64,000 nt of DNA from Bradyrhizobium macuxiense (GCF_007993935.1 NZ_VITY01000004.1:372001-436000); one strand, 5' to 3'; shown: positions 1 through 11,221, counted from the stretch's first letter. Made by a program: numbers and translations. Notes: a model not told the origin generated them from the letters alone.

Positions 1-103
1 CGAGATCCGGTTGCGTGGTCGCGATCCGGAACGCGTCGATGAATTGCGCGCCGGTTAGCAGCGCGTCGGAATCCACGTTCGGCGTGACCTCGTCGACCCT
101 CAT
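1..103 (-). CDS. Partial DUF2867-like protein (N-terminus only)
   Basis: Reading leftward from an ATG at 103 gives an open frame to the window edge, beginning MRVDEVTPNVDSDALL and continuing GAQFIDAFRIATTQPDL. The ATG overlaps the TGA of the upstream MATE gene as ATGA, which suggests translational coupling in one operon. The 34 visible residues resemble the start of DUF2867 proteins of Bradyrhizobium, from memory only. The function of that family is not established. The rest of the gene lies outside the window. Confidence 0.5.
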   Translation of the reverse strand, partial: MRVDEVTPNVDSDALLTGAQFIDAFRIATTQPDL

Positions 104-1497
104 CCAGCCAGTCTGCGTGCCAGCAGACGGAAACGCAAGATCAGAAGGGTCGCATAAACGGCAGTGCCGAGCGACAATCCGATCCAGACGCCGGGGGCAT
201 TGAACCCGGCCCAGAAGGCCAGCGCGGAGGCCGACGCAAAGCCGATCAGCCAATAGCTGATGACGGCGAACAGCAGCGGCACCTGGGTGTCGTTCATGCC
301 GCGCAACGCGCCGGCGCTGGTGGTCTGCACGCCGTCGGCGATGAAGAACGTCGCGCCGATCAGCAGCAGCATCGCGGTGAGCTGCGCGGTGGCGTCGGAG
401 GCTTCGCCGAGGAACAGCGCCGCGATCTCGAAGCGCGCCAGGATCACCGCGAGCGTCATCACACTCATAAAGACGCCGGAGAGCGCGACCGCGACAAAGC
501 CGGCGCGCTGCACCGCGTCGATGTCCCGGCGGCCGACCGCCTGGCCGACCCGCACGGTGGCAGCCATGCTGACACCGAACGGCACCATGAACAGGATTGC
601 CGCGATCTGCAGCGCGATCTGGTGCGCCGCGAGCGCCGTGGTGCTGATCAGCCCCATCAAGAGGCCGGCCGCGCCGAACAGGCCGTATTCCAGCAGGAAG
701 GCGATCGAGATCGGCGCGCCGACGGCGACGAGCTTGCCCATCAAAGGCCAGTCGATGCGCCAGACGCGGCTGAACACGTGGTACTTGCGGAACGGGCGCC
801 GCCGCGCCGCGAACCACACGCCGGCGAGGAAGGTGCCGAGGTTGACGAGCGTGGTCGCAAGTCCGGCGCCGAACATGCCGAGCTCGGGCATGCCCCATTT
901 GCCGTAGAGCAACAGGTAGACCATCAGTCCATTGGCCGGGATCGCCGCCAGCGTGATCCACAGCACCGGTTCCGGCCGGTTCACCGCGCTCATGAAGCCG
1001 CGGATCGCGATGAACCACAGCGCCGGCAGGATGCCCCAGGCGAGCCCGAACAGATATTGCTGCGCCAGATGCGCGGTCGCCTGGGTCTGTCCGAGCGCGA
1101 GCAGGATGCGCTCACCCTGGAACGGCAGCGCCATCAGCGGCAGCACCATGAAGAACCCGGCCCACAGGCCGACGCGGAGCGCGCGCCGCATCACGTGCGG
1201 ATTGCGGGCGCCGAACGCCCGCGCGGCCAGCGGTGAGACCGCGGACATCATGCCCATGCCGATGGTGAAGCTGACGAAATACACGGTATGCGCCAGCGCC
1301 GCCGCGGCGATGCTTTCGCTGCCGAGCCGGCCGATGAAGGCGAGATCGGTCGTCATCATCGCGATCTGCCCGAGCTGCGTCAGCGCCAGCGGCACCGCGA
1401 GCTTCAGCGTTTCCGCGAGCTCGGCCGTGAGCAGCTTGCGAGAGGGGACGACGGCCGCGCGCGACGCGGCCGGGTCGATCTTGTCGATGCAGGTCAT
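100..1497 (-). CDS. MATE family multidrug/Na+ antiporter
   Basis: This 465-residue inner-membrane protein has the length, the roughly twelve hydrophobic segments and the two-fold internal similarity of NorM-like MATE exporters. The first half begins with a segment around LAETLKLAVPLALTQLGQIA, and the second half repeats the motif at VAVGAPISIAFLLEYGLF. These proteins expel cationic drugs or metabolites in exchange for Na+ or H+. The substrate cannot be read from sequence. The stop overlaps the start of the next gene (DUF2867-like) by four bases, so the two are probably co-transcribed. A short charged tail precedes the first membrane segment, so a start slightly further in is possible. Confidence 0.88.
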   Translation of the reverse strand: MTCIDKIDPAASRAAVVPSRKLLTAELAETLKLAVPLALTQLGQIAMMTTDLAFIGRLGSESIAAAALAHTVYFVSFTIGMGMMSAVSPLAARAFGARNPHVMRRALRVGLWAGFFMVLPLMALPFQGERILLALGQTQATAHLAQQYLFGLAWGILPALWFIAIRGFMSAVNRPEPVLWITLAAIPANGLMVYLLLYGKWGMPELGMFGAGLATTLVNLGTFLAGVWFAARRRPFRKYHVFSRVWRIDWPLMGKLVAVGAPISIAFLLEYGLFGAAGLLMGLISTTALAAHQIALQIAAILFMVPFGVSMAATVRVGQAVGRRDIDAVQRAGFVAVALSGVFMSVMTLAVILARFEIAALFLGEASDATAQLTAMLLLIGATFFIADGVQTTSAGALRGMNDTQVPLLFAVISYWLIGFASASALAFWAGFNAPGVWIGLSLGTAVYATLLILRFRLLARRLAG

Positions 1498-1554
1498 GAC
1501 GCCACGTCTAGCACGGCAAACCGGCCGGAAGCATGGCCAAGCTGCCGCAGGGGA

Positions 1555-2847
1555 TCAGGATCGTGCGGGAATCCGCTTGATCTTGGCGCCGAGCGCATTG
1601 AGGCGTTCGTCGATCCGCTCATAACCGCGCTCGATCTGGTCGGCGTTGTTGATGGTGGAGGTGCCGTTGGCGCACACCGCTGCCAGCAGCATCGCCATAC
1701 CGGCGCGGATGTCGGGCGAATTCATCGGCGCGCCGCGCAGCCGGCTCGGCCCGGCGACGATTGCGCGGTGCGGGTCGCACAGCACGATGCGGCCGCCCAT
1801 CGCGATCAGATTGTCGACGAAGAACATCCGCGACTCGAACATCTTCTCGTGCATCAGGATGACGCCGTCGCACTGCGTCGCGGTGACGATCGCGATCGAC
1901 ATCAGGTCCGCCGGGAAGGCCGGCCAGGGCTGGTCCTCGAGCTTCGGCACGTGACCGCCGAAATCGTCGTGGATCTTCATGGTCTGGTTCGACGGCACGA
2001 CGAGGTCGTCGCCCTCGATGCCGCAGACGATGCCGAGCCGCTCGAAGCCCATCCGGATCGAGCGCAGATGCTCGACGCCGGCACGCGCGATGCGCAGCGG
2101 GGAGCGCGTCACCGCGGCCAAGCCGATCAGCGATCCGACCTCGATATGGTCGGGCTGGATCGCGAAACTCGTGCTGCCGAGCGTCGCCGGCCCGTGCACG
2201 ATGATGGTGTTGGTGCCGACACCCTCGATCTTGGCGCCGAGCGCGATCAGGAAATTCGCAAGGTCCTGCACATGCGGCTCGGAGGCCGCGTTGCGCAGAT
2301 AGGTGGTGCCGCGGGCGGCGACGGCAGCGACCAGCGCGTTTTCCGTCGCGGTAACGCTGGGTTCGTCGAGGAACACGTCGGCGCCCTTCAGCTTCGAGGC
2401 GCGGAATTCCAGCCGGTGCGTCGCGGTCACCGTGGCGCCGAGCTGCTCGAAGGCGAGGAAGTGCGTGTCGAGCCGGCGGCGGCCGATCACGTCGCCGCCG
2501 GGCGGCGGCAGTGCGACCTCGCCGCACCGGGCCAGCAGCGGACCTGCCAGCAGGATCGAGGCGCGGATGCGCGCGCACAGCGCCGGATCGAGATCGGCGG
2601 CGCGGATTTCCTTGGCGTGGATCTGCAGCGTGTTGCGCTCGGTCCATTCGGCGCTGGCGCCGACCGAACGGCACAGCTCGACCAGCGTTTCGGTGTCGCG
2701 AATGCGCGGCACGTTGGTCAGCGTGACCGGATGCTCGGTGAGCAGGGCAGCTGCGATGATCGGCAGCGCGGAGTTCTTGTTGCCCGATGGCTCGATGGTG
2801 CCCGAAAGGCGGCGGCCGCCCTCGACGATGTATTGGATCGGCGGCAC
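1555..2847 (-). CDS. murA: UDP-N-acetylglucosamine 1-carboxyvinyltransferase-like protein (MurA paralogue with Asp at the Cys position)
   Basis: The 430 residues match the EPSP-synthase fold and MurA length. MurA transfers enolpyruvate from PEP to UDP-GlcNAc, the first committed step of peptidoglycan synthesis. The substrate-binding Lys lies in SGNKNS (residue 24), and the general-base Asp lies in PAFPADLMS. The catalytic loop reads PPPGGDVIGRRR, with Asp at residue 119 where most MurA enzymes have the Cys alkylated by fosfomycin. The start is GTG at 2847 with AGGGGA upstream. From memory, Rhizobiales also carry a canonical Cys-containing murA elsewhere, so this is probably a second copy. It could act on a related UDP-sugar instead. 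Confidence 0.82.
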   Translation of the reverse strand: MPPIQYIVEGGRRLSGTIEPSGNKNSALPIIAAALLTEHPVTLTNVPRIRDTETLVELCRSVGASAEWTERNTLQIHAKEIRAADLDPALCARIRASILLAGPLLARCGEVALPPPGGDVIGRRRLDTHFLAFEQLGATVTATHRLEFRASKLKGADVFLDEPSVTATENALVAAVAARGTTYLRNAASEPHVQDLANFLIALGAKIEGVGTNTIIVHGPATLGSTSFAIQPDHIEVGSLIGLAAVTRSPLRIARAGVEHLRSIRMGFERLGIVCGIEGDDLVVPSNQTMKIHDDFGGHVPKLEDQPWPAFPADLMSIAIVTATQCDGVILMHEKMFESRMFFVDNLIAMGGRIVLCDPHRAIVAGPSRLRGAPMNSPDIRAGMAMLLAAVCANGTSTINNADQIERGYERIDERLNALGAKIKRIPARS

Positions 2848-3180
2848 GCGGAATGTCCCCTAACGCATCATCCAGACTTGGATTCAAACTTGGCCACGCC
2901 AAATTCCGCAACGGAATCAATGGCCGTCCGGCACCGTAACACAACTCCCGGCGCAGCATCCACCCGAAAGGTAGCCCCGCGACCGTGCCGATCGTGATGT
3001 CACGGATACGTCATCGTGATGGGGCGGTCGCAGGCCTCCAGGGTGACGGAGGTGGCGCGCACCGGATGATCCACGTCATTGCGAGCGAAGCAAAGCAATC
3101 CATGGCTCCGCAAGCTGACAAATGGATTGCTTCGTCGCTTCGCTCCTCGCAATGACGGCGGTGCAACGCGCCGCAGCGTC
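2848..3180. other. Intergenic region between gyrB and the murA paralogue
   Basis: No convincing gene is present in these 333 bases. They hold the murA-paralogue ribosome binding site and presumably its promoter, a short direct repeat of ATCGTGATG near 2991 and 3012, and the palindromic repeat described at 3075-3156. Open frames here lack codon bias and run into gyrB antisense. Confidence 0.6.
3075..3156. repeat. Palindromic intergenic repeat, GTCATTGCGAG family, copy 1
   Basis: The element starts GTCATTGCGAG and ends with the inverse CTCGCAATGAC. Internal inverted arms AGCAATCCAT and ATGGATTGCT allow a long hairpin. Two more copies occur at 22037-22118 and 27648-27763. It lies just 3' of gyrB and may help to end its transcript. 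Confidence 0.85.
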
Positions 3181-5816
<2,636 letters not shown>

Positions 5817-5845
5817 GATGCCCTTTCGGAGCCTGCTCCGCGCCC

Positions 5846-6982
5846 TCAGCCGCGCCGTGTGGCGCGGCCGGATTCGACGTCGAAAATCTCCCCCGTCGGG
5901 CCGATATCGACGAACGCGGCAGGGTCCGCGCCGGTCATCCAGACCTGCGCGCCGAGCCTGCCGAGTTCGTCGAACAGCGCCTTGCGCCGGTTGGGATCGA
6001 GATGGGCGACGACCTCGTCGAGCAGCAGCAGCGGCACGATGCCGGTCATTTCCGCGACCATCGTGGCATGCGCCAGCACCAGCCCGATCAACAGCGCCTT
6101 CTGCTCGCCGGTCGAGGCGTCGCGCGCCGGCATGTTCTTCGGCGCGTACACCACCTGCAGATCGGTCAGATGCGGCCCATCGAGTGTGCGCCCGGCGGCG
6201 GCGTCGCGCGGGCGGCTGGCGCGCAGGATCTGGCGGTAGCGGTCTTCGACGGCCGTTGCGGGCTCCTGCAACAGCGCGTTCTCCATCCAGCCGTCGAGCA
6301 TGATCTCGGCGGACGGGAAGGCGGAGGCCGCGCCGCGCTCGCGCAGCATCACGGCGAGCTTGGCGGCGGTCTGGCCGCGCGATGCGGCGACCGCGACCGC
6401 AAGCTCCGCGGTCTCGCGCTCGATCGCGTCACACCAATGGTCGTCATAGTTGCGCACCTCGAGCAGCCGGTTGCGCGAGCGCAGCGAGCGCTCCAGCGCC
6501 GAGACGCGGCTGGAATGCTCGGAATCGATCGCCAGCACCAGGCGGTCGAAGAAGCGCCGCCGTTCCGACGCGGCGCCCATGAACAGGCCGTCCATCGCCG
6601 GCGTCAGCCACACGATGCGCAGGTGATCGCCGAAGGCGGTCGCGGAACCCACCGGTTCGCGGTCGATGCGGCAGCGCCTCGTGTTGCTGGCCTCGCCGGT
6701 CGGGGGATCAATGCCGGTGCCGAGTGTCGCAAGGCCCAGCGCCCCCTCGACCTCCGCCGACACGGCCCAGGAGCCGTCGCCCTGGTTGTCGGCGATGTCT
6801 TCCAAGGTCGCGCGGCGCAGCCCGCGGCCCGGCGACAGGAACGAGACCGCCTCCATGCAATTGGTCTTGCCGGCGCCGTTCGGCCCGACCAGCACCACCA
6901 TGTCGCCCGCGACCTGCAGCGTCGCCGCGCGGTAATTGCGGAAATGCGTCAGCGACAGGCGATGAATGCGGGACGGGGTCAT
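5846..6982 (-). CDS. recF: DNA replication and repair protein RecF
   Basis: RecF is an SMC-like ATPase that loads RecA at gaps together with RecO and RecR. The 378 residues begin with the typical HRLSLTHFRNYR strand. The Walker A motif is GPNGAGKTN (residues about 33-41), the ABC signature is around STGEQKALLIGL, and Walker B is VPLLLLDEVVAHLD. The length is normal. It keeps its conserved place upstream of gyrB, but a DUF559 gene and its repeats separate it from dnaN. Confidence 0.96.
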   Translation of the reverse strand: MTPSRIHRLSLTHFRNYRAATLQVAGDMVVLVGPNGAGKTNCMEAVSFLSPGRGLRRATLEDIADNQGDGSWAVSAEVEGALGLATLGTGIDPPTGEASNTRRCRIDREPVGSATAFGDHLRIVWLTPAMDGLFMGAASERRRFFDRLVLAIDSEHSSRVSALERSLRSRNRLLEVRNYDDHWCDAIERETAELAVAVAASRGQTAAKLAVMLRERGAASAFPSAEIMLDGWMENALLQEPATAVEDRYRQILRASRPRDAAAGRTLDGPHLTDLQVVYAPKNMPARDASTGEQKALLIGLVLAHATMVAEMTGIVPLLLLDEVVAHLDPNRRKALFDELGRLGAQVWMTGADPAAFVDIGPTGEIFDVESGRATRRG

Positions 6983-6993
6983 CTCTCTTCCTT

Positions 6994-7052
6994 CCCCTCT
7001 CCCCCTGTGGGAGAGGGTGGCGCCTCACGAAGTGAGGCGACGGGTGAGGGGT
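6994..7052. repeat. Inverted-repeat unit flanking the DUF559 gene, left copy
   Basis: The element begins CCCCTCTCCCCCTGTGG and ends GGGTGAGGGGT, with internal hairpins CTCTCCC/GGGAGAG and GCCTCAC/GTGAGGC. It is an inverted copy of the element at 7424-7474. The two copies bracket the DUF559 gene. Confidence 0.85.
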
Positions 7053-7055
7053 ATC

Positions 7056-7421
7056 TCACAGCTCGGCAAGCTTGGCGACAATGTCTTCGAGCACAGCCCC
7101 GGGCGTCCGCAATACGTCATTGTTCCAGTATCGCAAGACCTGAAAGCCTTCCGCCGCGAGCGCATCGGTCCTAGATGCGTCTTGTAGCGACGAAGCGTGC
7201 TGGCCTCCGTCGATCTCAATGACAAGGCACTTCTCAAAGCATGCGAAGTCGAGAATGTAATTCCGAAATGGAACCTGCCTTCGGAATTTCAAGTGCGACA
7301 GGCGTCGATCGCGCAGCAGGCGCCACATCTTCGCTTCCGCGTCAGTCGGCGCGTGGCGCATCTTCTTTGCGAAGTTGCGGAGGCGTTCGTCGGTTGGTCG
7401 ATGGTTTGGCGAGCGCGGCAC
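7056..7421 (-). CDS. DUF559 domain protein (Vsr-like endonuclease fold)
   Basis: This small protein of about 121 residues carries the DUF559 pattern: TDAEAKMWRLLRDRRL, then KFRRQVPFRNYILDFACFEKCLVIEIDGGQH, then GFQVLRYWNNDVL. The acidic and glutamine residues of DFAC...EIDGGQH correspond to the PD-(D/E)XK core of Vsr-type nucleases. I chose GTG at 7421 because GAGGGG just upstream fits a ribosome binding site and the start lies outside the repeat. An ATG at 7463 would translate part of the repeat (MWERVAPKAPGEG). It interrupts the dnaN-recF block between two inverted copies of one repeat, which suggests insertion as a unit. The biological role is unknown. Confidence 0.82.
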   Translation of the reverse strand: MPRSPNHRPTDERLRNFAKKMRHAPTDAEAKMWRLLRDRRLSHLKFRRQVPFRNYILDFACFEKCLVIEIDGGQHASSLQDASRTDALAAEGFQVLRYWNNDVLRTPGAVLEDIVAKLAEL

Positions 7422-7423
7422 CA

Positions 7424-7474
7424 ACCCCTCACCCGGCGCCTTCGGCGCCACCCTCTCCCACAAGGGGAGAGGGT
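7424..7474. repeat. Inverted-repeat unit flanking the DUF559 gene, right copy
   Basis: The element begins ACCCCTCACCCGGCG and ends GGGGAGAGGGT, with hairpins GGCGCC/GGCGCC and CCCTCTCC/GGAGAGGG. Its reverse complement aligns along its length with the left copy at 6994-7052. On the minus strand its end supplies the GAGGGG that precedes the DUF559 start. Confidence 0.85.
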
Positions 7475-7499
7475 GCAGTTGCGTGCGCGGAGAAAATCG

Positions 7500-8618
7500 T
7501 CACACCCGCATCGGCATCAGCACGTAGAGCGCGCCCTTGCTGTCCTTGTCCTGCACCAGGGTCGGCGAGCCGGGATCGGCGAGCTTCAGCACCGCGACCT
7601 CGCCCTCGATCTGGGCGGCGATGTCGAGCAGATAGCGCGAGTTGAAGCCGATATCGAGCGCGTCGGAAGCGTACTCGACCTCGATCTCCTCGGTGGCGCT
7701 GCCGGAATCCGGATTGGTGACCGAGAGCACCAGCTTGCCCGCGGACAGAGCCAGCTTCACCGCGCGGCCACGCTCGCTGGAAATGGTCGAGACGCGGTCG
7801 ACGGCGGCTTCGAAATCCTTCTTGTCGACGACCAGTTCCTTGTCGTTGTTCTGCGGGATGACGCGGCCGTAGTCCGGGAAGGTGCCGTCGATCAGCTTCG
7901 AGGTCAGCACCACATTGCCGAGCGTGAAGCGGATCTTGCCGTCCGACAGCTCGATCGAGATCTCGGCGTCGTCGCCCTCGATCAGCCGCTGCACCTCGCC
8001 GACGGTCTTGCGCGGCACGATCACGCCGGGCATCCCGGTCGCGCCCTTGGGCAGCGCGAGGTCGATCTGGGCCAGGCGGTGGCCGTCGGTCGCAACCCCG
8101 CGCAGGGTCGCGGCCTTGGCGCTGCCGGCGGCGTGCAGATAGATGCCGTTGAGGTAATAGCGGGTCTCTTCGGTCGAGATCGCAAACTGGGTGCGGTCGA
8201 TCAGGCGCTTGATGTCGGACGCCGGCAGCGAGAACGAATGCGTCATGTCGCCGGCGGCAAGGCCCGGGAAGTCGCTCTCGGGCAGGGTCTGCAACGTGAA
8301 GCGCGAGCGGCCGGCGCGCACCGCGAGCACCGAGCGGTCGCCGTCGGCCTCGAGCACGATCTGCGAGCCGTCGGGCAGCTTGCGGACGATGTCGTAGAAC
8401 ATGTGCGCGGGCACCGTGGTCGAGCCGGCGGTTCCGGTCTCGGCCGCCAGGGTCTCCGTCACCTCGAGATCGAGGTCGGTCGCCTTCAGCGACAATTTGG
8501 CGCCCTCGGCGCGGATCAACACGTTGCCGAGGATCGGGATGGTGTTGCGGCGCTCGACCACGCGGTGAACGTGACCCAGCGATTTCAGGAGTTGCGCGCG
8601 CTCGACGGTGACCTTCAT
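7500..8618 (-). CDS. dnaN: DNA polymerase III beta subunit (sliding clamp)
   Basis: The 372 residues have the three-domain clamp layout. The protein opens with MKVTVERAQLLKSLGHVHRVVERRNTIPILGNVLI and closes with the typical clamp tail ending DSKGALYVLMPMRV. As a ring dimer it tethers polymerase III to DNA. It lies 266 bases downstream of dnaA in the same direction. Length, start and motifs are all as expected for Bradyrhizobiaceae. Confidence 0.97.
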   Translation of the reverse strand: MKVTVERAQLLKSLGHVHRVVERRNTIPILGNVLIRAEGAKLSLKATDLDLEVTETLAAETGTAGSTTVPAHMFYDIVRKLPDGSQIVLEADGDRSVLAVRAGRSRFTLQTLPESDFPGLAAGDMTHSFSLPASDIKRLIDRTQFAISTEETRYYLNGIYLHAAGSAKAATLRGVATDGHRLAQIDLALPKGATGMPGVIVPRKTVGEVQRLIEGDDAEISIELSDGKIRFTLGNVVLTSKLIDGTFPDYGRVIPQNNDKELVVDKKDFEAAVDRVSTISSERGRAVKLALSAGKLVLSVTNPDSGSATEEIEVEYASDALDIGFNSRYLLDIAAQIEGEVAVLKLADPGSPTLVQDKDSKGALYVLMPMRV

Positions 8619-8700
8619 TGCAATACCCGCCAGATCCCTCAGATGGAAAAGCCGGGCGGCCGTTTAGGCAGCATCGCGGCGTCGGAAACCCGAAAAGTCG

Positions 8701-8720
8701 GATCAATACCGGATTTGATC
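8701..8720. promoter_or_regulatory. Inverted repeat GATCAA-N8-TTGATC upstream of dnaN
   Basis: Perfect six-base arms GATCAA (8701-8706) and TTGATC (8715-8720) lie about 83 bases upstream of the dnaN start. The position suits an operator or promoter element. The half-site resembles FNR/FixK boxes but the spacing does not fit them. No regulator is assigned. Confidence 0.3.
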
Positions 8721-8810
8721 AAACCCACGGGGGGACCGCAAGGTGGCGCGGATGGCGGGCTGGCGCAAGGGAGACGGCATCTGTTCCCCACGTTTTGGGC
8801 CCGAAATGAG

Positions 8811-8843
8811 TCGCCCTCCCCCTTGCAACAAAGGGGAGGGCGA
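8811..8843 (-). terminator. Hairpin downstream of dnaA
   Basis: Perfect 11-base arms TCGCCCTCCCC (8811-8821) and GGGGAGGGCGA (8833-8843) are separated by 11 bases, 41 bases past the dnaA stop. No U-tract follows on the minus strand, so this may be a repeat-derived hairpin that attenuates transcription rather than an intrinsic terminator. Confidence 0.45.
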
Positions 8844-8884
8844 CCGAACGGGCGAGGCCTGCGACGGAAGTCTATTACGGAAGC

Positions 8885-10315
8885 CTATTCCTGGAGCTGA
8901 CGCTTCAGCGATTCGACTTCCTCCGACAGCGCCGTGTCCTTGGCGACCAGTGCCTCAATCTTGCGCACGGCGTGCAGCACCGTGGTGTGGTCGCGGCCGC
9001 CGAACCTGCGGCCGATCTCCGGCAGCGAGCGCAGGGTCAGCGTCTTCGCCAGATACATCGCAACCTGACGCGGGCGCACCACATTGGCGGTACGTCGCGA
9101 CGACAGCAGGTCGGAGCGGCTGACATTGTACTGCCGGGCGACCACGCGCTGGATGTCCTCGATCTTGATCCGCTTCGGCTCCTGCGGGCGGATCAGGTCG
9201 CGCACCTCGCGCTCGGCCATCTCCAGCGTCACCGGCTGGTTGTTGAGCTTGGAGTGCGCCAAGAGGCGATTGATCGCGCCTTCGAGGTCGCGGCCATTAT
9301 GGGTGATGGTGCGCGCCAGATAGTCGAGCACTTCCTCCGGCACGTCGAACGTCGCATGGTGGGCGCGGGCCGCGGCGACGCGCGACTTGAGGATGCCAAG
9401 CCGCAGTTCCTCGCCGAGCGAGCCCATTTCGACCACGAGGCCGCCGGCGAGCCGCGAGCGCACGCGGTCGTCGAGGCTTTCGAGGTCCGACGGCGGACGG
9501 TCGGCCGCGATCACGACCTGGCGGCCGGCATCGATCAGCGCGTTCAGCGTGTGGCAGAACTCGGCCTGCGTCGACTTGCCCTGCAGGAACTGCAGGTCGT
9601 CGATGACCAGCACGTCGATGCCGCGCAGCGCTTCCTTGAACGCCAGTGCCGTCTGCGTCTTCAGCGCCGCGACGAAGCCGTACATGAATTTCTCGGCGGT
9701 CAGATACAGCACTTTGCGCTCGCCGCCGGAATTGCCGGCCCAGGTCACCGCCTGCAGCAGATGCGTCTTGCCGAGGCCGACGCCGGCATGGATGTAGAGC
9801 GGGTTGAACATCACGGGATCGCCGCGGCGTCCCTCCGCGACCTGGCGCGCAGCCGCATGGGCCAGCGTGTTGGAACGGCCGACGACGAAGCTTGCAAAGG
9901 TCAGGCGCGGATCGAGCGGCGAACCGCCCAGCGCGTCATGGCTGGCCGACACCGGCGCGGTCGCAACCGAGCGCAGTTCGGGCGCGGGGCGGCCATCGGT
10001 GCGTTCGACGCGGCGCATCTCGACCGGCGCAACCGCTTCCTTCACCGGCGCCATCGCACGGATCGCGGAGCGCACGGTGAGGTCGATGCGATGCACTTCG
10101 GGCATCTCGGCCTGCCAGCAGGTCAGAACGCGGTCGGCGTAATGTGCCTGGATCCAGCTCTTGAGGAACCGAGTCGGAACCGACAGGTGCACGCTCTCAT
10201 CGTGCACGCTCTCCAGATCCATCCGTGCGAACCAGCTCGTGTAAACGTCCTCGCCAACACTCGTCCGCAAACGTCCCTTCACCCGCGACCAGCGATCCTG
10301 TTCCGTGTTCGTCAT
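8885..10315 (-). CDS. dnaA: Chromosomal replication initiator protein DnaA
   Basis: DnaA binds DnaA boxes and melts the origin in its ATP form. I place the start at the ATG at 10315 ([16 protein letters not shown], 476 residues), which matches the family N-terminus. The frame stays open upstream to 10447 but that extension does not look like DnaA. Domain I is residues 1-90, then a variable linker, then the AAA+ domain with Walker [13 protein letters not shown] and Walker [13 protein letters not shown]. The C-terminal DNA-binding domain has [13 protein letters not shown] and the signature [17 protein letters not shown] weak GAAGG precedes the start. Confidence 0.97.
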   Translation of the reverse strand: MTNTEQDRWSRVKGRLRTSVGEDVYTSWFARMDLESVHDESVHLSVPTRFLKSWIQAHYADRVLTCWQAEMPEVHRIDLTVRSAIRAMAPVKEAVAPVEMRRVERTDGRPAPELRSVATAPVSASHDALGGSPLDPRLTFASFVVGRSNTLAHAAARQVAEGRRGDPVMFNPLYIHAGVGLGKTHLLQAVTWAGNSGGERKVLYLTAEKFMYGFVAALKTQTALAFKEALRGIDVLVIDDLQFLQGKSTQAEFCHTLNALIDAGRQVVIAADRPPSDLESLDDRVRSRLAGGLVVEMGSLGEELRLGILKSRVAAARAHHATFDVPEEVLDYLARTITHNGRDLEGAINRLLAHSKLNNQPVTLEMAEREVRDLIRPQEPKRIKIEDIQRVVARQYNVSRSDLLSSRRTANVVRPRQVAMYLAKTLTLRSLPEIGRRFGGRDHTTVLHAVRKIEALVAKDTALSEEVESLKRQLQE

Positions 10316-10487
10316 TGCCTTCGTACTTTTCCAAAACTGAGAGATGATGATTGCGAAAGCGCCGCGCAGGTTTGCTGCCACGACGCGACCTCTAGCGGGC
10401 GCGGTCTGCTCCGGACATGGCTCTCCCGTGTGGCGGCCACGCGCCACGCGACAGATCAGCTGTTTGGAGAAGATGCGTCCCGCGAGG

Positions 10488-10610
10488 TCAGCGCGTACTC
10501 GACGGGCTCAGCGGGTAAGAGCCAGCGTCCGAGGGGTTGATTACGGCACCACTGGAAATCTGCACTTCGGCTGTCGTTGGTTCGACTGCAGTGATGATAC
10601 CGTAAGACAT
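10488..10610 (-). CDS. Candidate 40-residue small protein upstream of dnaA
   Basis: A 41-codon frame starts at ATG 10610 behind an unusually strong purine-rich ribosome binding site (GGGAGGGGGAGGACTT then ATG). It begins [16 protein letters not shown] and ends [11 protein letters not shown] perfect hairpin (10628-10643) precedes the ribosome binding site. The frame ends 172 bases before the dnaA start, in the same direction. I do not recognise the peptide. It could be a leader peptide, a small protein, or chance. Its composition is less arginine- and alanine-rich than the shadow frames of this GC-rich DNA, which favours a real gene. Confidence 0.4.
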   Translation of the reverse strand: MSYGIITAVEPTTAEVQISSGAVINPSDAGSYPLSPSSTR

Positions 10611-10627
10611 AAGTCCTCCCCCTCCCA

Positions 10628-10643
10628 CCGCGACGTATCGCGG
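10628..10643 (-). promoter_or_regulatory. Hairpin preceding the small-ORF ribosome binding site
   Basis: Perfect six-base arms CCGCGA and TCGCGG enclose a four-base loop. On the minus strand the hairpin ends one base before the GGGAGGGGGAGG motif of the 40-codon frame, so it could affect ribosome access or mRNA stability. Confidence 0.4.
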
Positions 10644-10834
10644 CAAGTTGTCAGCTTGCTGGTGTCTTAAATTCGAACTGCCGCTACCGAACACCGAAAT
10701 GCCCGGCGCTTCGCCGCCGCCGTGTCGTCGTCAACCCGTTCACTTGCTCCGCGTTCCCGCTGCCAGATTCCGACTGACGTCCTGGTCTCTCTTGTTCGAT
10801 CCCCCAAATTGCCGGGGACATCGCCGGAGATATT

Positions 10835-10876
10835 TTGACACAGGTCGTCCGTCCTCATATCGCTATGAGTTGTCAA
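10835..10876. promoter_or_regulatory. Nested palindrome with TTGACA/TGTCAA ends upstream of dnaA
   Basis: TTGACA (10835-10840) and its inverse TGTCAA (10871-10876) enclose a perfect inner inverted repeat CTCATA-TCGC-TATGAG (10854-10869). On the plus strand TTGACA is followed after 17 bases by TATCGC, a possible weak promoter. On the minus strand no -10 follows at a good distance. It may be a protein-binding site. Confidence 0.3.
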
Positions 10877-11212
10877 TCTAGCTTCGCTTGGAGAGCGTCG
10901 CTAACGCACACACCGCCGCCGATTTGTGCGTCCGCCCTTGGGTCTCAAACCGCGCTGATCTGGAGAGCCGTGGGCGTCGCGAACAAGAAATAAATACACC
11001 AAGCGCATTTTCTGACAATCCGTGGAATCGACGGGGATCGAGACTCTTCGCGACTGTTGCGGCGTTGCCTATGCTGAGTTGCGAAAGCAAGTTTTTGAAT
11101 CAGCGCACAGATTCACGCGTGTCACAAACGACGGTGCAATACCAAAAATTTTTCATAGAAAATTTACATTTGGTCTCGCGCCGGTCATTTTTCCAATCGC
11201 TGTTCGGCGCTA

Positions 11213-11221
11213 TGTGCATAA
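11213..11221 (-). promoter_or_regulatory. DnaA box TTATGCACA
   Basis: The minus strand reads TTATGCACA, an exact match to the relaxed DnaA-box consensus TTATNCACA. It lies inside the AT-rich part of the rpsT-dnaA spacer. It could serve origin melting or autoregulation of dnaA. Confidence 0.45.

Noticed and set aside
8701..8720. FixK/FNR box upstream of dnaN
   Set aside because: The half-sites fit, but the eight-base spacing does not match the four-base FixK spacing.
10316..10447. N-terminal extension of dnaA to the ATG at 10447
   Set aside because: The extra 44 residues do not resemble DnaA domain I, which starts at the MTNTEQDRW position.
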